Translations under genes and position numbers: made by a program
Source: Thermococcus indicus
Lineage (GTDB): Archaea > Methanobacteriota_B > Thermococci > Thermococcales > Thermococcaceae
Direction of reading: 5' to 3'
Assembly (NCBI RefSeq): GCF_006274605.1
Contig: NZ_CP040846.1
Location: 1,185,041-1,249,040 of the forward strand
Length of the DNA: 64,000 bases
Part shown: positions 52,918-62,696 of the stretch, piece after piece
Position numbering within the stretch: the first letter of the stretch is position 1
How the letters are laid out: every line of letters starts with the position of its first letter
The notes under the pieces: generated by a model
Told to the model about the DNA's origin: nothing
Seen by the model: the letters and a program-made list of their open reading frames with translations, nothing else
Databases searched by the model: none

Positions 52918-54916
52918 GCTAACCCTCGCCATAATCGGAAACCCCAACTCAGGAAAAACCACACTCTTCAATGCCCTAACCGGGCTCAAACAGAAGGTCG
53001 CCAACTGGCCGGGCGTTACCGTTGAGAAGAAAGAGGGAGAGCTTGAAATCAAAGGCAAAAGGTTCAGGCTCGTTGATTTACCCGGTGTTTACAGTCTCGC
53101 GGCTCATTCCATCGATGAAAAAATAGCAAGGGACTTCATACTCAACGAGAGGCCTGAAGTTGTTATAGACGTTGTAGATGCCTCGGCACTTGAAAGAAAC
53201 CTCTACCTGGCGCTCCAGCTCCTTGAAATGGGTGTTAAAGTCGTCATAGCACTTAACAAGATGGATTTGGCGGAAGAAAAGGGCCTCAGGATTGACCCCA
53301 AGAAGCTCGAAGAAGCTCTTGGTGTCCCCGTGGTTCCGACCATCGGAACCAAAAAACAGGGGATAGAGGAGCTTAAAGAGGCCATTTACAATGCCCTGAA
53401 AGCCAGCCCCTTGGAAATAAAGTATCCCTCCCTTGAGCCCTACATTGAGAGACTGGCAAAGATAATCGAGAACGACGAGAAATTTTCCAGGATGAACCCC
53501 CGTTGGGTGGCTCTGAGGCTTATTGAAGGCGACGAAGACATAGTAAAACTTGTTAAGGATAGCTCGGTGGGTTCACAGGCACTTGAAGAACTCAAAAAAA
53601 TAATACAAGAGCTTGGCGGTGAGGATGAAGCAAAACTCAGAGTCGCCGATGCGAGGTACAGATTTGCCTCAGAGATTGCCAGAAAGGCCATAGTCGCGAG
53701 GGAAGAAAGATTAACGCTCACGGAGATGCTCGATGAGGTATTTACCCACAAGTACTTTGGAATTCCGGTTTTCATAACCTTCGTCTGGATGGCGTTCAAG
53801 TTCGCCCTCGACATAGCCGGACCCTTCATAGACATAACGGACATGTTCTTCGGCTGGCTGGCGGAGACGGTTGGTGGTGCGATAGGCAATGAAGTCCTCG
53901 CTTCTCTGATTGGTGATGGGATAATAGCCGGTGTCGGTAGCGTGCTCGTCTTCGTTCCCCAGATAGCGTTCCTCTTCCTTGCCTTTGCGTGGCTTGAGGA
54001 TTCGGGCTACATGGCAAGGGCGGCATTCGTCATGGACAGGATAATGAGCCGCTTTGGCCTGCACGGAAAATCCCTCATTCCGCTCCTGCTCGGCTTCAGC
54101 TGTAACGTTCCGGCGGTGATGGCCGCGAGAACACTTGAAGATGAAAAAGACAGAATCCTGACCGTGATTGTGAACCCGCTGATGTCGTGCTCAGCAAGGC
54201 TGCCGGTGTACGCGCTCTTTGCTGGAGCATTCTTCGTTGGGAGGGAAGGAATGGTAGTAACGACAATGTACCTCATGGGAATAGCGTTGGCACTGGTCGT
54301 TGCACTAATCTTCAGGAAGACCCTTTTCAAGGGCGAACCTTCCCCGTTCGTCATGGAGCTCCCGCCCTACAACAGACCCAACTGGGGGCTCATACTGAGC
54401 GTAACGTGGACGAGGACGCAGAAGTTCCTGAAGAAGGCCGGAACCATAATCTTCGGAACGGTGGTGCTGATATGGCTGCTATCCGTTACCGGGCCTGGAG
54501 GCTACCTCGGGCCGGAGGCGTTTGAGAGTGCCGAGCTGCTTGAAAAGTCGTGGGTCGGCTTCCTCGGTCATGCTCTTGAGCCGCTCTTCAGGCCGATGGG
54601 ATGGGACTGGAAAGCGGTTGCAGGGCTGATATTCGGGCTTTTGGCCAAGGAGGTTGTCGTTGGAACCCTTGGAATACTCCACGGCGTTGGTGAAGAGGGC
54701 CTGGCAGAGGTGCTAGTCGCGGCGGGGGATTTCACACCGCTTACGGCCTTCGCTTACATGGCCTTCGTGCTGATCTACGTCCCCTGTATAGCCACCATCG
54801 GTGCAATAAGGCAGGAGATTGGGGGCAAGTGGGCGGCTTTTACGGTGATTTATGAGATAGTCCTTGCCTACGTCGTTGCCCTCACAATAGTTCTCATAGG
54901 GGGTGCACTGCTATGA
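52910..54916 (+). CDS. feoB: Ferrous iron transporter FeoB
   Basis: The product is 668 aa from MDELTLAIIGNPNSGK; the start overlaps the second FeoA gene. The G domain has G1 GNPNSGKTTLF, G3 DLPGVYSL and G4 LNKMD. The membrane part shows LEDSGYMARAAFVMDRIM, GFSCNVPAVMAARTL and VNPLMSCSARLPVY, with several cysteines and the Gate repeats of FeoB. It moves Fe(II) into the cell, probably powered or gated by GTP. Confidence 0.96.
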   Translation: MDELTLAIIGNPNSGKTTLFNALTGLKQKVANWPGVTVEKKEGELEIKGKRFRLVDLPGVYSLAAHSIDEKIARDFILNERPEVVIDVVDASALERNLYLALQLLEMGVKVVIALNKMDLAEEKGLRIDPKKLEEALGVPVVPTIGTKKQGIEELKEAIYNALKASPLEIKYPSLEPYIERLAKIIENDEKFSRMNPRWVALRLIEGDEDIVKLVKDSSVGSQALEELKKIIQELGGEDEAKLRVADARYRFASEIARKAIVAREERLTLTEMLDEVFTHKYFGIPVFITFVWMAFKFALDIAGPFIDITDMFFGWLAETVGGAIGNEVLASLIGDGIIAGVGSVLVFVPQIAFLFLAFAWLEDSGYMARAAFVMDRIMSRFGLHGKSLIPLLLGFSCNVPAVMAARTLEDEKDRILTVIVNPLMSCSARLPVYALFAGAFFVGREGMVVTTMYLMGIALALVVALIFRKTLFKGEPSPFVMELPPYNRPNWGLILSVTWTRTQKFLKKAGTIIFGTVVLIWLLSVTGPGGYLGPEAFESAELLEKSWVGFLGHALEPLFRPMGWDWKAVAGLIFGLLAKEVVVGTLGILHGVGEEGLAEVLVAAGDFTPLTAFAYMAFVLIYVPCIATIGAIRQEIGGKWAAFTVIYEIVLAYVVALTIVLIGGALL

Positions 54917-55332
54917 TATTCGCAATAGCCCTGGTACTTGGCATTATCAACGTCGTCTATGGAATAGCAGAACTCATTGCATGGACTGGGAGGGAGCTCA
55001 GCCTTGGCATTCCCCTTTCTGGGGATCCATTCGTGGGCATAGCCCTGCTGACGGTTGGGGCAATATACATCACGGGCTTCAAAAAATACACAGAAAGAAA
55101 CAGCAGGGCGGTAGCGTATCCCTACGCGGGTTCACTCCTCGGAACGGGCCTCGGAATCGTTGGGGCATTCATGATGCTGAGCGATGCCCTCAACGCCTAC
55201 GTAATAGAGGGAACCTCCTGGAATCCTGTGGAGAGTGTGACCACGTACTTCGTCCTTGGCCTGCTCTCGGCCGCATTTTACATGTTTATAAAGAACCCAC
55301 GCCATGGGGCATCACCGGGGGGAGGGGCATGA
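54913..55332 (+). CDS. Small membrane protein of the feo operon
   Basis: The product is 139 aa with four membrane segments (IFAIALVLGIINVVYGIAELI, VGIALLTVGAIYITGF, SLLGTGLGIVGAFMML, TYFVLGLLSAAFYMFI). It overlaps feoB and the radical SAM gene by ATGA at each end, so it is translated with them. The family is not recognised. Confidence 0.7.
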   Translation: MIFAIALVLGIINVVYGIAELIAWTGRELSLGIPLSGDPFVGIALLTVGAIYITGFKKYTERNSRAVAYPYAGSLLGTGLGIVGAFMMLSDALNAYVIEGTSWNPVESVTTYFVLGLLSAAFYMFIKNPRHGASPGGGA

Positions 55333-56519
55333 AGTGGGTCAAAACCCACCACTCCGCCCTTTCCCCTCTAAGAAGGTTTAAGAAACCCGTGGAGGTTTCC
55401 CTTCCAAAGCTCTACCGGAACAGGAAAGGTTTCGTTTATGTTCATGTGCCATTCTGTTTAAACAACTGCAGGTTCTGCATACTCTATCGGGAAAAGCCAA
55501 GTGTTCCCCTTGACTCCTACGTCAATGCCGTAAAGAGGGAACTTCAAAGGTTCAAATCCTTCAAAGCAAAGGTGGTTTACTTCGGCGGGGGAACGCCCAC
55601 ATTGCTGTCGGGTGAGCAGCTTGGAGAGATAATTGATTCGATTAGAGGAAAATCCCGACCGAAGGAGATAACAGTCGAAACGACGGTGAGGGAATTCACG
55701 AGAGAGAAAGCCGAGGAGCTCGTATCTCTCGGTGTGAACAGGGTTAGCTTTGGAATCCAGACGTTCAACGAAAAGAAAAGACTTTTCCTCGGCAGAAAAT
55801 CCGGACTGGATGAGATAATCAAAAAGATTGAGCTGGCAAGGGAGCATTTCATAGTCTCGATAGATTTGCTCTACGATTTGCCCTATGGGAACACGCTCAT
55901 TGATGACATCAGAACAGCGATAGAACTCGGCGTTGATGGATTATCCATTTACCCGCTGGAGCATACTGGATACACAAAAGATTACCCCCATCCATCGGTT
56001 GAAGAAAACGAGAGGGACTTTCTGAAAGCATACGAAATCCTAAGGGAAAACGGTTACGGGCACATCAACATGAACCACTTCACCAGTGGGAAGGACGAAT
56101 TCTTATATTCGAGGGTATTTACTCGGCCATGGATACCTCTCCTCGGGATTGGATGTGGGGCTGGAGGACATGTGGACTTTTACCAGACCTTCCACCCGCC
56201 GGGAGTTAGAGCCTACATCCAAAACCCGTACAGAGTAATGATCTTCGCGAGCGAGTCATTTGAAGTGGAAAGGTTCCTGTCGGGGTTATTTGAAGGTGAG
56301 CTTGAATTGGGAGAATGTGGTTTGGAGGAATTTCCCTCCCTGAAGCTGGCCATTGAAAAAGGCTGGGGCGTTTTTGATGGGAACGGGTTTAGGTTAACTC
56401 CCAGAGGGCTCTTCTGGGCCAACACTTTGGCGTACATGATGTGCCTCGATTATCTGCGGAACCGCTTTTGCGAGTTTTCCAGCTCATCTTTAAAAACTGA
56501 AAGTGGTGAAGTCGTATGA
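55329..56519 (+). CDS. HemN/HemW-like radical SAM enzyme in iron operon
   Basis: The product is 396 aa starting in an ATGA overlap; the open frame upstream is a shadow of the membrane-protein gene. The radical SAM cysteines are Cys43, Cys47 and Cys50 (PFCLNNCRFC), followed by the SAM-binding YFGGGTPTLLS and VNRVSFGIQTFNE with LLYDLPYG, all typical of the HemN/HemW/ChuW group. HemW-type members handle heme; ChuW/HutW open heme anaerobically. Neighbouring FeoB, an FecBCD-type importer and a flavodoxin favour heme or metal-chelate metabolism, but porphyrin work is not proven. Confidence 0.75.
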   Translation: MKWVKTHHSALSPLRRFKKPVEVSLPKLYRNRKGFVYVHVPFCLNNCRFCILYREKPSVPLDSYVNAVKRELQRFKSFKAKVVYFGGGTPTLLSGEQLGEIIDSIRGKSRPKEITVETTVREFTREKAEELVSLGVNRVSFGIQTFNEKKRLFLGRKSGLDEIIKKIELAREHFIVSIDLLYDLPYGNTLIDDIRTAIELGVDGLSIYPLEHTGYTKDYPHPSVEENERDFLKAYEILRENGYGHINMNHFTSGKDEFLYSRVFTRPWIPLLGIGCGAGGHVDFYQTFHPPGVRAYIQNPYRVMIFASESFEVERFLSGLFEGELELGECGLEEFPSLKLAIEKGWGVFDGNGFRLTPRGLFWANTLAYMMCLDYLRNRFCEFSSSSLKTESGEVV

Positions 56520-57655
56520 AAAAACTAGTTGGCATATTCCTTGCGGTGCTGATAGTTTTTTCGACCGGCTGTCTGGGTGGAGGAGAAGAGGCTCCCTCAG
56601 AGACACTACAGACTAAGGAGGAATCTCCCGTCCAAGAAACGTCCCCCACACAATCCGCCAGAGAGGGATCCCCAACGAAAGTTTCGCCAACTCCCACAGC
56701 TCCCGAAGGGACTTCCCTGACCGATGCCGTGGGCAGGACAGTAGAACTCGAACTCCCGGTTAAACGGGCGATAGTGCTCCCCTCAACGGCCCTTGAAGTC
56801 GTCCACATTCTTAGGGCTGAAGAGCAAGTTGCTGGAGTTTCTATGGCCGTGATGAGGAACGGTCTCCTGCCAGAAAGCCTGAAGGCAAAGCCCATTGTTT
56901 CGAGAAGCGTCACAATAGAGGACTGGGAGAAGGTGATAGAGCTCAATCCGGACGTCATAATAAACCTGCACTTTTCCGGCATGTTCAATCCCGAGGAGTT
57001 CGCGAAGAAGGCCGAAAACCATGGAATACCCGTGGTGTTCCTCAGGGAGGAGAAGCTTGAGGACGTGGCCAAGACCTTCGAGATAATGGGCAAACTCTTC
57101 AGAAAGGAAGACAGGGCTAAAGAGTTCATGGACTACTTCAATGCCCAGGTAAACGAGGTTAAGGAGATATCGGCACAGATCGGGGAAAGAAGGATGGTCA
57201 TAATAATCCAGCCGATAATGGGCAAGCTCTACCTAATCAACGGCAACGACATTCTCGCCGAGGTGGTCAGGCTTATCGGCGGTGAATACGCGGTTAACGT
57301 AACCGTTCAGGGCAGAATGCCGGTTAGGGTGCAGATGGACAAGGAGAAGATAATAAGCAACTACAAAGACGTGGACGTGATTATACTCACGACCAGCCCC
57401 ATGACCAAGCCCGAGGACGTTGAGAAGCTGAAGGAAGAGATGCTCAACGACGCGGTCTGGAAGGGTATGAAAGCCGTCAAAGAAGGCAGGGTTGTAGTTC
57501 TCAGAAGCGACCTTGGCAAAGGTTCCTACTTCCGCTGGGGTCCGAGGATGGCGGTGGGAATGTGGCAGGTCGGCAGGGCCGTATATCCGGAACACTACCC
57601 TGACTGGAAAGATAAGGAGAAGGAGTTCCTTGAGAGGTTCTACGGACAGGGGTGA
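56516..57655 (+). CDS. ABC transporter substrate-binding lipoprotein (FecB/BtuF family)
   Basis: The product is 379 aa with a lipoprotein signal (LAVLIVFSTGC, lipid cysteine 19), a Ser/Thr/Pro-rich linker at ~25-70, and a BtuF/FecB core: LTDAVGRTVELELPVKRAI, NPDVIINLHF. It binds an iron chelate, heme or cobalamin outside the membrane and hands it to the permease encoded next. It overlaps the radical SAM gene by ATGA. Confidence 0.88.
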   Translation: MKKLVGIFLAVLIVFSTGCLGGGEEAPSETLQTKEESPVQETSPTQSAREGSPTKVSPTPTAPEGTSLTDAVGRTVELELPVKRAIVLPSTALEVVHILRAEEQVAGVSMAVMRNGLLPESLKAKPIVSRSVTIEDWEKVIELNPDVIINLHFSGMFNPEEFAKKAENHGIPVVFLREEKLEDVAKTFEIMGKLFRKEDRAKEFMDYFNAQVNEVKEISAQIGERRMVIIIQPIMGKLYLINGNDILAEVVRLIGGEYAVNVTVQGRMPVRVQMDKEKIISNYKDVDVIILTTSPMTKPEDVEKLKEEMLNDAVWKGMKAVKEGRVVVLRSDLGKGSYFRWGPRMAVGMWQVGRAVYPEHYPDWKDKEKEFLERFYGQG

Positions 57656-57660
57656 GCGGG

Positions 57661-58635
57661 ATGGAACACTACAAGAGAATGCCTGTGAGCTCTTCCATAT
57701 TTGGAAAGGCTTTCTTCGTCTTCCTTCCAATTTTGGCCATTTTCCTCGGGATATTCGTTGGTAGCTACCCGACCAATCCGTTCTCGCTCGATGAAATTGG
57801 AAAAACCATCATAATGAACATCCGCCTTCCGAGAACTTTGCTCGCCGTTTCCGCTGGAATAGGGTTGAGTCTGGCTGGAATGACCTTTCAGGCTGTTTTC
57901 AGGAATCCCCTCGTTGAGGGTTCCCTCCTCGGCGTGAGTGCCGGTGCGGCGGTTGGTGCGGCCTTGGGCTTTGCCTTTCTGCCCCAGTTTGGGATAACCC
58001 CATTGGCGCTCCTCTTTGGAATGGTGGCGGTTGGTTTCGCCTACATGATAGCGAGGATGGGTGGCAGACTAACCCCCGTCTCACTCATCCTCGGTGGCGT
58101 CATAGTCTCGGCCCTCTTCTCGGCAGTGCTCTCAATACTCCTGATTCTCCTGCCCAATGAGGGCCTTTCTGGAATAGTCATCTGGATGATGGGCAGCTTC
58201 TCAAACGCCGAGTGGTGGATGATAAAGTATTCCCTTCCTGCAGTCTCAATAATCGGGGTTGTGATATACCTCCTCTCCTTCAAGCTCGACGTCCTGAGCC
58301 TCGGTGAGGAAGCGGAACTGCTGGGAGTTAACTTGACCCTGTGGAGGACAATCTTTGTTTTCCTTGCCTCGGCGCTCGTTGCGTGCATAGTGTCATTCAC
58401 CGGAATGATTGGGTGGGTCGGTCTCGTGGTTCCCCACATAGCGAGAATGATTGTCGGGCCTGAACACTCCAGTCTAACCCCGACAGTCGTTTCAATTGGG
58501 GTAACCACCACCGTGATGGCGGACGTGCTCGTTAGACTGCTTCCTTTCGACGTTCCGGTTGGTATCCTAATGACGCTAATAGGAGTCCCGTTCTTCGCAT
58601 ACCTGCTCAAAAAAACGGGGGGTGGATGGAGTTGA
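57661..58635 (+). CDS. ABC transporter permease, FecCD family
   Basis: The product is 324 aa from MEHYKRMPVSS after GGGGTGAGCGGG. Family features are NIRLPRTLLAVSAGIGLSLAG, RNPLVEGSLLGVSAGAAVGA, MGSFSNAEWWM and MIGWVGLVVPHIARMIVGPEH. About ten membrane spans are expected; the dimer imports iron chelates, heme or B12. The substrate is not decidable. It overlaps the flavodoxin gene by 10 bp. Confidence 0.92.
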   Translation: MEHYKRMPVSSSIFGKAFFVFLPILAIFLGIFVGSYPTNPFSLDEIGKTIIMNIRLPRTLLAVSAGIGLSLAGMTFQAVFRNPLVEGSLLGVSAGAAVGAALGFAFLPQFGITPLALLFGMVAVGFAYMIARMGGRLTPVSLILGGVIVSALFSAVLSILLILLPNEGLSGIVIWMMGSFSNAEWWMIKYSLPAVSIIGVVIYLLSFKLDVLSLGEEAELLGVNLTLWRTIFVFLASALVACIVSFTGMIGWVGLVVPHIARMIVGPEHSSLTPTVVSIGVTTTVMADVLVRLLPFDVPVGILMTLIGVPFFAYLLKKTGGGWS

Positions 58636-59185
58636 AGGCACTCGTTGTTTACGCAACCAGGTACGGCTCGTCAAAGAGGGCCGCGGAGATAGTTGGAAAA
58701 ACCCTCGGAGAAGGAACGGAGATTGTTAACGTGGAAAAGTTTCCATCGCCAGAAAGCTATGACCTCGTGGTCTTCGTCGCCCCAATCTACGGCGACGGGC
58801 CGCTAAAGCCGATGATGGAGTACATCGAGAGGTACAAAGAGAAGCTGGAGGAAGTTCCCAAGGCGTTCCTCCTTCTCGCGCTCGATACATCCGGTGTGGT
58901 CTTCAGAGGGGAGCTCCACGGGGGAATACTCTACTCAAAGCCGCTGGTTGAAGCCTTCGAGGTGCCCCCTTTTACGGCAAGCTCGTTGGGGGCGAGCTCG
59001 ACCCGGACAAGCTCGATGACCACGACAGAAAAGTTCTCGAAAGGGTTTACTCAATGATAGGGGGCAAACTTGAGAAGAAGAGTCGTTTCAGCGAGGAAGA
59101 GATTGAGGCGTTCGCAAAGAGATTGAAGAGGTTCTACGAGATGTTCGGAAAAGATTTCCGGAGGGGAGGAGATGTTAAAGGCTGA
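58626..59185 (+). CDS. Flavodoxin, interrupted by a -1 frameshift
   Basis: The first frame (from 58626) reads VVYATRYGSSKRAAEIVG, VFVAPIYGDGPLK and LALDTSGVVFRGE, then loses sense after EVPP at about 58965. Adding one base in the C5-T4 run (58965-58973) joins it to FYGKLVGGELDPDKLDDHD and KRLKRFYEMFGKDF, giving a normal ~186-aa flavodoxin that ends at 59185. It carries electrons on FMN and could serve the radical SAM enzyme. It overlaps the ATPase gene by 14 bp. It may be a base error or a real mutation. Confidence 0.78.
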
Positions 59186-59930
59186 GAACCTGAGCTTCTC
59201 CTACGGCTCTTTTTCCCTTGAAGATGTGAGCATTGAGGTGAAAGAGGGAGAAATACTGTCCCTCCTCGGGCCGAACGGAGCCGGAAAGAGCACCTTACTC
59301 AAGCTCATGTTTGGAATCCTGAGGCCACATAAGGGGGAAGTGCTCGTTGATGGACACAACGTGCTGGAGCTCCCGGTTAATGAAAGGGCTAAAAAGATCG
59401 GCTTTGTTCCTCAGAAGCATCACCCGGCCTTCGCTTTCAGGGCGATTGACTTCGTTCTCCTCGGTGCGGCACCTGAAATAGGCCTCTTTGGAGCCCCAAC
59501 CAGAAAACACCGGAAAAGAGCATACAAGCTGTTGAGGATGTTCGGGCTTGAAAAGTACGCCGGGAGGCCTTACACTTCCCTCAGTGGTGGCCAGATGCAG
59601 CTTTTGCTGATTGCGAGGGCACTCATGATGGACCCAAGATACCTCCTTCTCGACGAACCGATAAACCACCTCGACCTTAGAAACGCCATTCTCGTCATGA
59701 AAAAGATTCAGCAGCTCGCAAAGAACGGGGTGGGAGTGGTGATGGTTCTCCACGACCCCAACATGGCAGCACTGTTTTCGGACAGGGTTTCGATAATGAA
59801 AGATGGCAGAATTCTGCAAACGGGAACGCCGGAGGAAATACTGAGGTGCGAAGTCCTTGAGTGCGCCTACGAGACTAAGTTCCTCGTCGTTGATGACCCG
59901 GTCAGGGTTGTAGTGCCCCAGGTGGTATAA
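59172..59930 (+). CDS. ABC transporter ATPase, FecE/BtuD type
   Basis: The product is 252 aa. Walker A GPNGAGKST, Q-loop FVPQKHHP, signature LSGGQMQLLLIARAL, Walker B YLLLDEPINHLD and switch histidine VLHDPNMAA are present. It drives the FecCD-type permease encoded upstream. It begins inside the flavodoxin gene end and is followed with no gap by the FeoC-like gene. Confidence 0.93.
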   Translation: MLKAENLSFSYGSFSLEDVSIEVKEGEILSLLGPNGAGKSTLLKLMFGILRPHKGEVLVDGHNVLELPVNERAKKIGFVPQKHHPAFAFRAIDFVLLGAAPEIGLFGAPTRKHRKRAYKLLRMFGLEKYAGRPYTSLSGGQMQLLLIARALMMDPRYLLLDEPINHLDLRNAILVMKKIQQLAKNGVGVVMVLHDPNMAALFSDRVSIMKDGRILQTGTPEEILRCEVLECAYETKFLVVDDPVRVVVPQVV

Positions 59931-60164
59931 ATGCTGAAGGATGTGCTCCGGCTTATTGAAGAGGGAACGAGCAATCCAAAGGAGATTGCCAAAAAACTCG
60001 GCGTAGAGGAAGAAAAAGTCCTCGGGGCAATAGAGATTTTAAAGTCTCTGGGTTATCTTAAGTCTAATGAGCAGGAGAGCTGCTCCGCCTGTCCGTTAAA
60101 GAACCTGTGCCCGACTTCTTGCTCCCCAGGAGACAGGGTTCTCTACTTTGAGCTCTCGCGATGA
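59931..60164 (+). CDS. FeoC-like winged-helix Fe-S protein
   Basis: The product is 77 aa. The N-terminal winged helix (NPKEIAKKLGVEEEKVLGAI) is followed by a cysteine cluster CSACPLKNLCPTSC, as in FeoC-type proteins that hold an iron-sulfur cluster and modulate FeoB. It ends the iron-uptake operon. Confidence 0.8.
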   Translation: MLKDVLRLIEEGTSNPKEIAKKLGVEEEKVLGAIEILKSLGYLKSNEQESCSACPLKNLCPTSCSPGDRVLYFELSR

Positions 60165-60207
60165 TTTTTTCTGTTTCTTTGATGTCAGCAGTCCTTATCG
60201 GGAAAAG

Positions 60208-60239
60208 TTTATAAGACATTTGCACAACTGCTCAAATGT
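60208..60239 (+). promoter_or_regulatory. Metal-responsive promoter and ArsR/SmtB operator
   Basis: TATA box TTTATAAG (60208-60215) is followed at once by the perfect inverted repeat ACATTTG-N10-CAAATGT (60216-60239). Position and form suit self-repression by the ArsR/SmtB protein encoded at 60254. Confidence 0.65.
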
Positions 60240-60253
60240 AGAGGTGATGAAAA

Positions 60254-60610
60254 ATGACCGAAGTGTGTAAGGTGTACGAGGAACATCTGGACAGAATCCT
60301 GGAGGCCCAGGCAAATCTGCCGGAGGATGAGGTTGTGTTGGAGGTAGCGGACTTTTTCGATGCCCTCGGGAACCCGACGAGGCTTAAAATCCTGCTCGCG
60401 CTAATGGAAGCCGGAGAGCTCTGTACCTGTGATTTATCCGCGATAACCAGGCTCTCCGTATCCGCTATTTCGCACCAGCTTCGCATCCTCAAGGACAGGA
60501 AGATCGTAACTTACCGCAAGGACGGCAAGAACGTCTTCTATCGCCTCGACGACGAGCACATCAGGGATATACTGAGAACCGCCCTCGCGCACCTCTCGGA
60601 GGTGAAGTGA
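60254..60610 (+). CDS. ArsR/SmtB-family metal-sensing repressor (CadC-like)
   Basis: The product is 118 aa. The N-terminal TEVCKVYEEHLD supplies one thiolate and the alpha3 motif ELCTCDL two more, the CadC/ArsR-type metal site. The winged helix is SVSAISHQLRILKDRKIV and wing YRKDGKNVFYRL. On binding Cd, Zn or Pb it should leave the operator next to its start and release the P-type ATPase gene, which begins within its stop codon. Confidence 0.9.
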   Translation: MTEVCKVYEEHLDRILEAQANLPEDEVVLEVADFFDALGNPTRLKILLALMEAGELCTCDLSAITRLSVSAISHQLRILKDRKIVTYRKDGKNVFYRLDDEHIRDILRTALAHLSEVK

Positions 60611-62684
60611 TGGCTACCAAACTCAAGCTTGAGGGACTCGACTGCGCGAGCTGTGCATACGAGATAGAGGAGGCCCTCAAGAAGGAGGGCTTCGAGTTCG
60701 CCGTTGTGAATTTCACCACCAAGGAGGCCATCATAACGGGTGATGTTGAAAAAGCGAAAGAGATCATCAAGAAGGTCGAGCCGGACGTTGAGGTCATGGA
60801 GGCTGACGAGCACGGTCATGAACACGCTCACGACCACGGAGAAATGAACTGGAAGACGGTGTACCAGATCGGGGTTTCTCTGGCCCTGTTTGCGATAGGC
60901 ATAGTAATGCGCTACTACTACGGCATAGACGACGCCCTCGTCTTCGGCATCTTCCTTGCCAGCTACCTCATATCCGGCTGGAGGGTTTTAAGGAGCGCAG
61001 TTGTCAATTCTCTTCACGGCAACGTCTTTGACGAGAACTTCCTCATCGCGATAGCCACCATAGGGGCCTTCCTAATCCGGGAGTATCCGGAAGGAGTGGC
61101 GGTGATGCTCTTCTACGTCGTGGGAGAGTTCTTCCAGGACATGGCCGTGGACAGGTCAAGGCGCTCGATAAAGGCACTGCTTGCCCTTAAGGCTGAGTAT
61201 GCAAACCTGCTCAGGAACGGTGAGGTTATTCAGGTAAAGCCGGAGGAGCTGGAGGTTGGGGACGTTATCATTATCAAGCCCGGCGAGAGGGTCCCCGTTG
61301 ATGGACTCGTGATTGAGGGCGACTCAACCGTTGACGCCTCCGCTTTAACGGGGGAGAGCGTTCCCAGGACGGTGAAGGAAGGGGAGGAAATCCTGTCGGG
61401 CATGGTCAACCTATCAGGCGTCCTTAAAGTTCGGTGACCAAGGAGCTAAGCGAGTCAACAATCTCTCGCATCCTCGAGCTCGTCGAAAACGCCAGCGCCA
61501 GAAAGGCCAAGACCGAGAAGTTCATAACGCGCTTCGCCCACTACTATACGCCTGCCGTCGTCGGCATGGCGGGGCTCATAGCCACGGTTCCGCCGCTGAT
61601 TACGGGAGATCCATTTTCAACGTGGGTTTACAGGGCGCTGGTTCTGCTCGTGATTTCGTGTCCGTGTGCGCTTGTCCTCTCAATCCCGCTCGGCTACTTC
61701 GGGGGTATCGGAAGGGCCGCCAGGGAGGGCATACTCGTCAAGGGCTCCAACTACCTCGATGCCCTCAAAGATGCCAGCATCGTCGCCTTTGACAAGACCG
61801 GCACGCTGACCAAGGGGGTCTTCAAGGTCACCAAAGTGGAAACGAGGAACGGCTTCAGCGAGGAAGAAATCATCAGATTCGCGGCTCTGGCGGAGGCCCA
61901 CTCGAACCACCCGATTGCCAAGGCGATACGTGAAGCTTACGGTGAGGAAATCAACGAGGCGGAGATAGTCGAGTACGAGGAGATAGCCGGCCACGGCGTC
62001 AGGGCGAAGATAGATGGCGTGGAGGTCATGGTCGGAAACGACAGGCTTTTGCACCGCTTTAACATCGAGCACGACACGTGCAGGGTTAAGGGAACGGTGG
62101 CCCACGTCGTCATCAACGGAAAGTACGCCGGCTACATAATAATCTCGGACGAGATAAAGGAGGACGCCCCGCTCGCTGTGAAGGAGCTCAAGCGCCTTGG
62201 CATCAGGAAGGTCGTCATGGTCACGGGGGACAGCAGAGACGTTGCCGAGGAGATAGCGAGGCAACTCGGGTTAGACGGCTTCTATGCGGAGCTCCTGCCG
62301 GAGGACAAGGTGAGGGTAATAGAAGAACTTGAGGCGGAGAAAGGGGACGGAAAGGTCGTCTTCGTGGGAGACGGAATAAACGACGCCCCAGTCTTGGCCA
62401 GGGCCGATGTGGGCGTTGCGATGGGCGCGCTCGGAAGCGACGCGGCAATAGAGACTGCTGACGTCGTCATAATGGACGACAAGCCGTCCAAGCTGCCGAG
62501 GGGTATCAGGATAGCCAGGAAGACGCAGAGGATAGTGTGGCAGAACATAATCTTTGCCTTAGCGGTTAAACTGTCCTTCATAGGCCTCGGAATCCTCGGG
62601 GAGGCGACGATGTGGGAGGCGGTATTTGCCGACGTTGGTGTCGCCCTCATAGCGGTCTTCAACGCGATGAGGATTCTGAGGTGA
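60610..62684 (+). CDS. P1B-2 heavy-metal P-type ATPase (ZntA/CadA type), split by -1 frameshift
   Basis: The first frame runs from 60610 to a stop at 61435-61437, and the second continues to 62684; one extra G at 61433-61434 (GGTGACC) joins LSGVLKVR to VTKELSEST, giving about 691 aa. In order are the metal-binding GLDCASCAYEI, a His-rich linker (EHGHEHAHDHGE), ALTGESVPRT, SCPCALVLSIP, DKTGTLTKG, HSNHPIA and GDGINDAPVLA. The CPC motif plus the aspartate in FADVGVALIAVFN fit Zn/Cd/Pb export. It is expected to be inducible by the CadC-like repressor. Confidence 0.85.
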
Positions 62685-62696
62685 AGCTCTCTGTTT

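Noticed and set aside
54903-55328. N-terminal extension of the radical SAM frame upstream of 55329
   Set aside because: It is an out-of-frame shadow of the 139-aa membrane protein, and the radical SAM gene has its own ATG in an ATGA overlap.
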